From the NCBI RefSeq assembly GCF_000170755.1, contig NZ_ABCK01000038.1, positions 1 to 35,935 on the forward strand: a DNA stretch of 35,935 bases. The letters are read 5' to 3'. Below the pieces are notes generated by a model, which was not told the DNA's origin, did no database searches, and saw only the letters and a program-made list of their open reading frames with translations. The stretch comes from Lentisphaera araneosa HTCC2155 (GTDB lineage: Bacteria; Verrucomicrobiota; Lentisphaeria; Lentisphaerales; Lentisphaeraceae). The position numbers and the translations under genes are program-made. Below, piece after piece: positions 31,551 to 35,935 of this stretch. Numbering within the stretch: position 1 is the first letter of the stretch; each line of letters starts with the position of its first letter.

Positions 31551-34358
31551 TCAATTTCGCCCAATTATGCTAATATTATCACTCAAATGGAAGGATGAGT
31601 TATTGGCAACCTCTTGCTTGAGCTGAGGGATCATGTCGACGGGGTAGGCAGATTCTATGCTGACGTCAACTCCGCCTTCAGGATTCTTGAGCCATTCAAC
31701 TTTGATGTGGCCGTGAATGGTTTTGATTCTTGCACGAGCCCAATCCATTTTATCAATGAGAGGATTAAAGTAGATTTGCTCATAGCCTGGCGCTGCGGGT
31801 CGAATGCCAGCAACCTCATTAATTAAAAACTGAGCTGGGCCACAGCCGATTCCGTGACATAGGCTGGTATTCTCTTTAGAGAAGTCGTTGTAGGGGTCAT
31901 AAAACTCGGGCCATGTACTAAGTTCATCTTTCACCATGGCGCCCCAGTAACATTTTATAACATCAAAGGCCCAGGACCTTAGGTTGATGTTCGTGGCAGC
32001 CTGTGTGACTAAGTCATATAGAAATGGCGATTTCGGGTGGAGGAACTCAAGTTTTAAGTGAGGCTTTTCTTGTGAGGTGGCTTGGTTAAGGAAGTCATTG
32101 ATAGAGTTGCTCGGGATTATGCCTGCATTCATTGCTAAAAAATTACTTTCTACAGAGTGCGTATTACTTTGTGTTCCATCGGAGTTCCAATCAGCAAAAA
32201 GCTTATTGTTACTATCCCAGCAAAGAGATCTGAGGTTTTTGCTGATACGAAGCATTTTATCACGGACTTTCTGTGTGTCCTCATCAAGATCAAGGAATGA
32301 ATAAATCCAAGATACGGCGGATTGCATTCTTAAGTATATACAATTAAAGGAGGTGAAGATTGTGTTCGGGGCCATTGGTGCATCGTCGGGGATTTGAGAA
32401 GATAAGATGGCGACGCTACCAGCTAGGAGCTCGTCATCATTTTCAAAGAAATAGTAATAGTTGACAATCTCTTTAAGTGTCGTGAGGAGTGTTTCGGCGG
32501 TTTCTGTATCATTCGTATGCAGCAGATATTGCTGCAGCCAAATGACCCAATACATGCTTGATTCACCTACAGTATAGAGATAGGAGCTTGGGTAGACAGA
32601 TGGGAGTTCACCTGTTTCATATTGACCATGGGAGAATTCAATTAAGGAAGTTTTGGCTTGCTCGTATTGGCCAGTTGCGGTCATGGCATAGATTGATTGC
32701 AGCGCTGTATCACGAAGGAATTGGGCACGTCGACCAGTGGGGGAGTCCATGTAGCTGTATTCAGAGCATGAATTAAGTGTGCTAAGTGAGCGTTTCCAGA
32801 TTTCGTTCATGTCAGAATCAGGACCTTCAAATTTTGTCCCTGTGGATTCTGGTTTTTGTAGAGCTAGAAGTTGAACGTCGTTAATGTTTATGTCGAAATT
32901 GGCTGCAGATAAGATGAAAACATAGCGCAGTCCTACGGGAAAGAAGTCTTCCCAGTTGTTTCTGCCTGCTTTGAGTTTTACGTGGATGGCTCTTCTGCCG
33001 TGGAGTGGGTGAAGTGAACGTGGGATGCCGTCATTGAAACTTTCAGCAAAGACTAAAAAGATGTCGCTGTCCTGTGGCGTATCGATAGATATTCTGACGC
33101 AACCCGAGCGTATCTGTTCAATATCATAGCAAAGGTATTGGTTAGGGGCAAGGGTGATTGTTTTGGAGCCATCTTCATCGTAAGATTCAGCTTTATATGT
33201 GCAGGCTTGCAAAAAGATAGAGATATCTGAAAAGGAGTTGAGTGGGACGGGTGTAAAGTGAAGGAGGTTAAAGTTTAAGGATCCAGCTAAGTTGGGGAAG
33301 GGGATATTGAGTGGGCCTGCTAATAGGTGGCCTCTTTCTGAGTTTTTGTCGCGTTGAATATGCGGGATGGCTTCTTCCAATGAGAGGCTGACGAAGTTGA
33401 GTGCGAGTCTTTGGCTGTGTTTGTCGGCGTAGGATAGGATTCTCAACGAATTCCATCCTTGTTTTAAAGTGGCGGCACACATGGGGTGTAAATCACCACG
33501 TTCCATAGCAGACATTTCTTGATGCCAGCTAGGGTCTGCGTCGTTGATGAAGGTTTGTGAACCTTGCTCGTTTATTAAAAAGCCATTGATAAAGATTTTG
33601 AATGCACTATCCGAGAATGTCAAAATTTCTGTTTTTACTTCTTCTTCTATATAGAAATATGAAGTTGCAACGTAGGCGCCTGGTTCAGTGTATACAGATG
33701 AGAAGTCAATATGCATAGAGGGAAGGACTTGGTCAAAGAGTCCGAGTGCACGGATTTTAGGGAAAGGGTTGGATGAGCTTTCTCGTAAGGTTTGGCTGTA
33801 GGGATTGAATTGTGTTGCTTCAGCTTTGCGCAAGAGTTGAGCTTGGTTGTTGAGTTCAGATTTGCCGTCAAAAAATTCTTGGAGGTTGTGGTGTCTTAGG
33901 TCAAAAGATTGAACGGGGAGGCAACCCGCTGAACGACGAGGAGGGGCGTTGAGGATATGGCTGGCTGGAGCTGCTTTCCAATCAGGACCAGTGGCAAAGT
34001 GTTCGGACTCATCAATAAGGATTTGAGCCCAGAAGCCTTTGGGAGTTTTAGGTCTACTGTAAAGAGATAGGTCGGGTGCACTTGCGAGAACAGTGATATT
34101 ATTACGACCAGATTGCAGGAGGAAAGTGATGTCGAGATAGTTGATGCTATATATATTGCTTGAGCCTGCGTGGGGGCCATAAGTGAGGTGCATACCATTT
34201 ACATAGATATGAGCAAATTCACCTACAGCAAACCAGAAGTCGGCTGAAGCAGGGATTTCTTTAAGGTAAAATTCATAACTAAGGATGCACTTGTCAGATT
34301 CATCGGATTCCCAGATCCAGCTACCTTCGAAAGATTTTGGGTAGGGGGCAAGTTTCAT
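31551..34358 (-). CDS. GH78-like alpha-L-rhamnosidase family protein, catalytic acid site altered
   Basis: About 935 residues with no signal peptide, so probably cytoplasmic. Beta-sandwich modules come first (FYLKEIPASADFWFAVGEFA, VNGMHLTYGP, GRNNITVLASA, then a second set to about 500), followed by the (alpha/alpha)6 barrel from about 510 and the usual C-terminal GYEQIYFNPL sandwich. The barrel entry reads YMDSPTGRRAQFLRDT (about 537-552). In related GH78-type proteins the corresponding D-x-P-Y-Y-E-Q motif has a Glu as general acid; here that place is Arg. STWPEFYDPYND keeps the second acidic site. The enzyme may use another acid or be inactive. ATG 34358 has GGAG 5 bases upstream; the GTG two codons earlier overlaps that site. 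Confidence 0.8.
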   Translation of the reverse strand: MKLAPYPKSFEGSWIWESDESDKCILSYEFYLKEIPASADFWFAVGEFAHIYVNGMHLTYGPHAGSSNIYSINYLDITFLLQSGRNNITVLASAPDLSLYSRPKTPKGFWAQILIDESEHFATGPDWKAAPASHILNAPPRRSAGCLPVQSFDLRHHNLQEFFDGKSELNNQAQLLRKAEATQFNPYSQTLRESSSNPFPKIRALGLFDQVLPSMHIDFSSVYTEPGAYVATSYFYIEEEVKTEILTFSDSAFKIFINGFLINEQGSQTFINDADPSWHQEMSAMERGDLHPMCAATLKQGWNSLRILSYADKHSQRLALNFVSLSLEEAIPHIQRDKNSERGHLLAGPLNIPFPNLAGSLNFNLLHFTPVPLNSFSDISIFLQACTYKAESYDEDGSKTITLAPNQYLCYDIEQIRSGCVRISIDTPQDSDIFLVFAESFNDGIPRSLHPLHGRRAIHVKLKAGRNNWEDFFPVGLRYVFILSAANFDININDVQLLALQKPESTGTKFEGPDSDMNEIWKRSLSTLNSCSEYSYMDSPTGRRAQFLRDTALQSIYAMTATGQYEQAKTSLIEFSHGQYETGELPSVYPSSYLYTVGESSMYWVIWLQQYLLHTNDTETAETLLTTLKEIVNYYYFFENDDELLAGSVAILSSQIPDDAPMAPNTIFTSFNCIYLRMQSAVSWIYSFLDLDEDTQKVRDKMLRISKNLRSLCWDSNNKLFADWNSDGTQSNTHSVESNFLAMNAGIIPSNSINDFLNQATSQEKPHLKLEFLHPKSPFLYDLVTQAATNINLRSWAFDVIKCYWGAMVKDELSTWPEFYDPYNDFSKENTSLCHGIGCGPAQFLINEVAGIRPAAPGYEQIYFNPLIDKMDWARARIKTIHGHIKVEWLKNPEGGVDVSIESAYPVDMIPQLKQEVANNSSFHLSDNISIIGRN

Positions 34359-34568
34359 AGACACTCCAGATTGTTAATTGTATGTAAATATAGTGTTTAG
34401 AGAGAAATATGAATCTTTGAAAATTAAGATTTTTTGATAAAAACACTTGAACAACAGTTAAACTTATGTATTTTCCTCCTCCTTTTGCCGGGTTGTCCGG
34501 TTTTAAGAGATATTGTTAACTATTAAACCCAACGAAGATCAACAAGTGTTGTGATTCGAGAATCGTAT

Positions 34569-35935
34569 ATGGAATTCATAAACATTGATAATATGCCAAG
34601 CATGGAAGAATTGTTTGGCGCAGAAGAGACTAGCACTAGAAATTACCAAGAAGGTAAACTTATTAAAGGCGTTGTCGTTGATAAGAGAGATAACGGTGCA
34701 CTAATTGACATTAACTATAAGGCAGAAGGTTTCGTACCTTCAGATGAGTTTAAAAACTGGGATGCTGTAAAGGTTGGTGATGAGCTTGAGGTATATCTCG
34801 AAGCTCTAGAAGATGAAAATAGCATGCCGGAAATTTCGGTTGCACGTGCAGAGCTTGAGAAAGCTTGGTCTAACCTCCTCGATAACACTAACGAAGGTGA
34901 CCTCATTAAAGGTCTAGTTAAGTACCGTGTTAAAGGTGGTTTAATTGTTGATGTTGGCGTCGAAGCTTTCCTCCCAGGTTCACATATCGATATCGGTCCA
35001 GTTCGCAATTTAGACGATTTCCTCAATCAAGAGTACGAATTTAAAATACTTAAGATTAACCAAGATAAAAACAACATCATTATTTCACGTCGTGAACTTC
35101 TCGAAGAAGCACGTGAGGAGCAAAAAGATGCGCTTCTTAAAGTGATTAAAATTGGTGATGTTCTTCCTGGTAAAGTTAAAAATATTACAGACTTCGGTGC
35201 ATTCATTGATTTGAACGGCATGGATGGTCTTCTTCACATTACAGACATGAGCTGGGGACGTATTGCACATCCATCAGAGATGCTTGCAATTGGTGATACT
35301 ACAGAAGTAATGATCCTCGACATCGACGAAGAGAAAAAGCGTGTTTCACTCGGTCTTAAACAGAAGAGTAATGACCCTTGGAAAGATATCGCAGGTCGTT
35401 ACCCACTCGGCAAGAAGATTGCTGGTAAAGTTGTTAACATCATGCCTTACGGTGCTTTCATCGAGTTAGAAGATGGTATCGAAGGTCTTATCCACGTTTC
35501 AGAAATGAGCTGGACTAAGCGTATTACTCGTGCAAGCGACGTTCTTATGATTGGTGAAGAAGTTGAAGCTATCATTTTGGATATCCAAGAAGATACTCGC
35601 AAGATCTCACTCGGTCTTCGTCAGACTCAAGATAATCCTTGGGAAGTTATTGCTAGAGATTACCCAATCGGTTCTATTGTTAAAGGTAAAGTTCGCAACT
35701 TAACTACTTATGGTGCATTCGTTGAGATTAAAGATGATATCGACGGTATGATTCACATTTCTGATATGTCTTGGACTAAGAAAGTTAATAACCCTGCAGA
35801 AGTGCTTAAGAAAGGTGATGAAGTTGAGGCGAAAGTTCTCGATATAGATCCAAACGAGCAGCGTATTTCTCTTGGTATTAAGCAGCTTAGCTCTGATCCA
35901 TGGGATGATATTGAGTCAGTATTCCAAATCAATCA
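34569..35935 (+). CDS. rpsA: 30S ribosomal protein S1, 5' part
   Basis: 455 codons are visible before the window ends, without a stop. Tandem S1 (OB-fold) domains: about 28-95, 112-180, 196-268, 283-355 and 370-442, the later ones with repeated marks such as ITDFGAFIDLNGMDGLLHI, MPYGAFIELEDGIEGLIHV and TTYGAFVEIKDDIDGMIHI. Each is followed by an RVSLGLKQ-like end and DPW spacer. This protein unwinds and holds mRNA on the small subunit. I chose the ATG at 34569; an in-frame GTG at 34551 would add six residues, and neither has a strong ribosome site, as is common for S1-regulated rpsA genes. The 34359-34568 gap has no other feature I could support. Confidence 0.96.
   Translation, partial: MEFINIDNMPSMEELFGAEETSTRNYQEGKLIKGVVVDKRDNGALIDINYKAEGFVPSDEFKNWDAVKVGDELEVYLEALEDENSMPEISVARAELEKAWSNLLDNTNEGDLIKGLVKYRVKGGLIVDVGVEAFLPGSHIDIGPVRNLDDFLNQEYEFKILKINQDKNNIIISRRELLEEAREEQKDALLKVIKIGDVLPGKVKNITDFGAFIDLNGMDGLLHITDMSWGRIAHPSEMLAIGDTTEVMILDIDEEKKRVSLGLKQKSNDPWKDIAGRYPLGKKIAGKVVNIMPYGAFIELEDGIEGLIHVSEMSWTKRITRASDVLMIGEEVEAIILDIQEDTRKISLGLRQTQDNPWEVIARDYPIGSIVKGKVRNLTTYGAFVEIKDDIDGMIHISDMSWTKKVNNPAEVLKKGDEVEAKVLDIDPNEQRISLGIKQLSSDPWDDIESVFQIN

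Noticed and set aside
34433-34475. Sigma-70 promoter for rpsA built on TTGATA or TTGAAC
   Set aside because: No acceptable -10 box at 16-18 base spacing from either hexamer.

Overview
The window looks like a chromosomal piece from a PVC-superphylum bacterium, most likely Lentisphaerae (Lentisphaera-like). This is inferred from gene content, not from a marker search. The pointers are a secreted formylglycine sulfatase, a sigma-70 factor followed directly by a membrane-anchored Ser/Thr kinase, an ECF sigma/FecR pair whose FecR protein ends in an NPCBM-like carbohydrate module, cellulase and rhamnosidase-type hydrolases, REP-associated transposases (RAYTs), and a Gram-negative envelope (LPS-core kinase and glycosyltransferase, lipoproteins, PilT).

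Layout. 1-750: a RAYT gene with a +1 frameshift and REP-like palindromes inside its reading frame. 1015-3607: sigma factor and receptor-like kinase operon. 3787-5238: sulfatase. 5308-6387: an intact RAYT flanked on both sides by matching multi-hairpin repeat blocks. 6388-8990: further repeats around an ECF sigma/FecR-NPCBM operon, including two 93-bp same-orientation repeats. 8992-10152: carA. 10275-11479: two unrecognised envelope genes, convergent with a leftward run of yhbY, mscS, a GH5 cellulase and a Na/Pi cotransporter. 15582-20419: exonuclease, RlmL-like rRNA methyltransferase, DoxX-like protein, SGNH lipoprotein and 6-phosphogluconate dehydrogenase. 20628-25592: envelope operon of WaaP-like kinase, WaaG-like glycosyltransferase, a zinc-ribbon pseudokinase candidate and a methyltransferase. 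25700-26389: aquaporin. 26546-29859: orphan PotD-like lipoprotein overlapping a Cache-domain hybrid histidine kinase that carries two apparent frameshifts. 29897-35935: pilT, rplU, a GH78-like gene and the 5' part of rpsA.

How the genes relate. Housekeeping genes (carA, gnd, rlmL-like, rplU, rpsA, yhbY) are interleaved with accessory genes for sensing and polysaccharide breakdown. Four regulatory modules each join an outside sensor to a transcriptional or phosphorylation output: sigma plus kinase, ECF plus FecR-NPCBM, PotD plus histidine kinase, and the pseudokinase in the envelope operon. Most notable are the WNK-like lysine arrangement in the first kinase, the HRD Asp-to-Ala change in the second, REP palindromes inside a RAYT coding sequence, and compensatory stem changes in the hairpins flanking the second RAYT. 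Three apparent single-base indels (one in the first RAYT, two in the histidine kinase) could be real decay or sequence error. I saw no rRNA, tRNA or CRISPR array.
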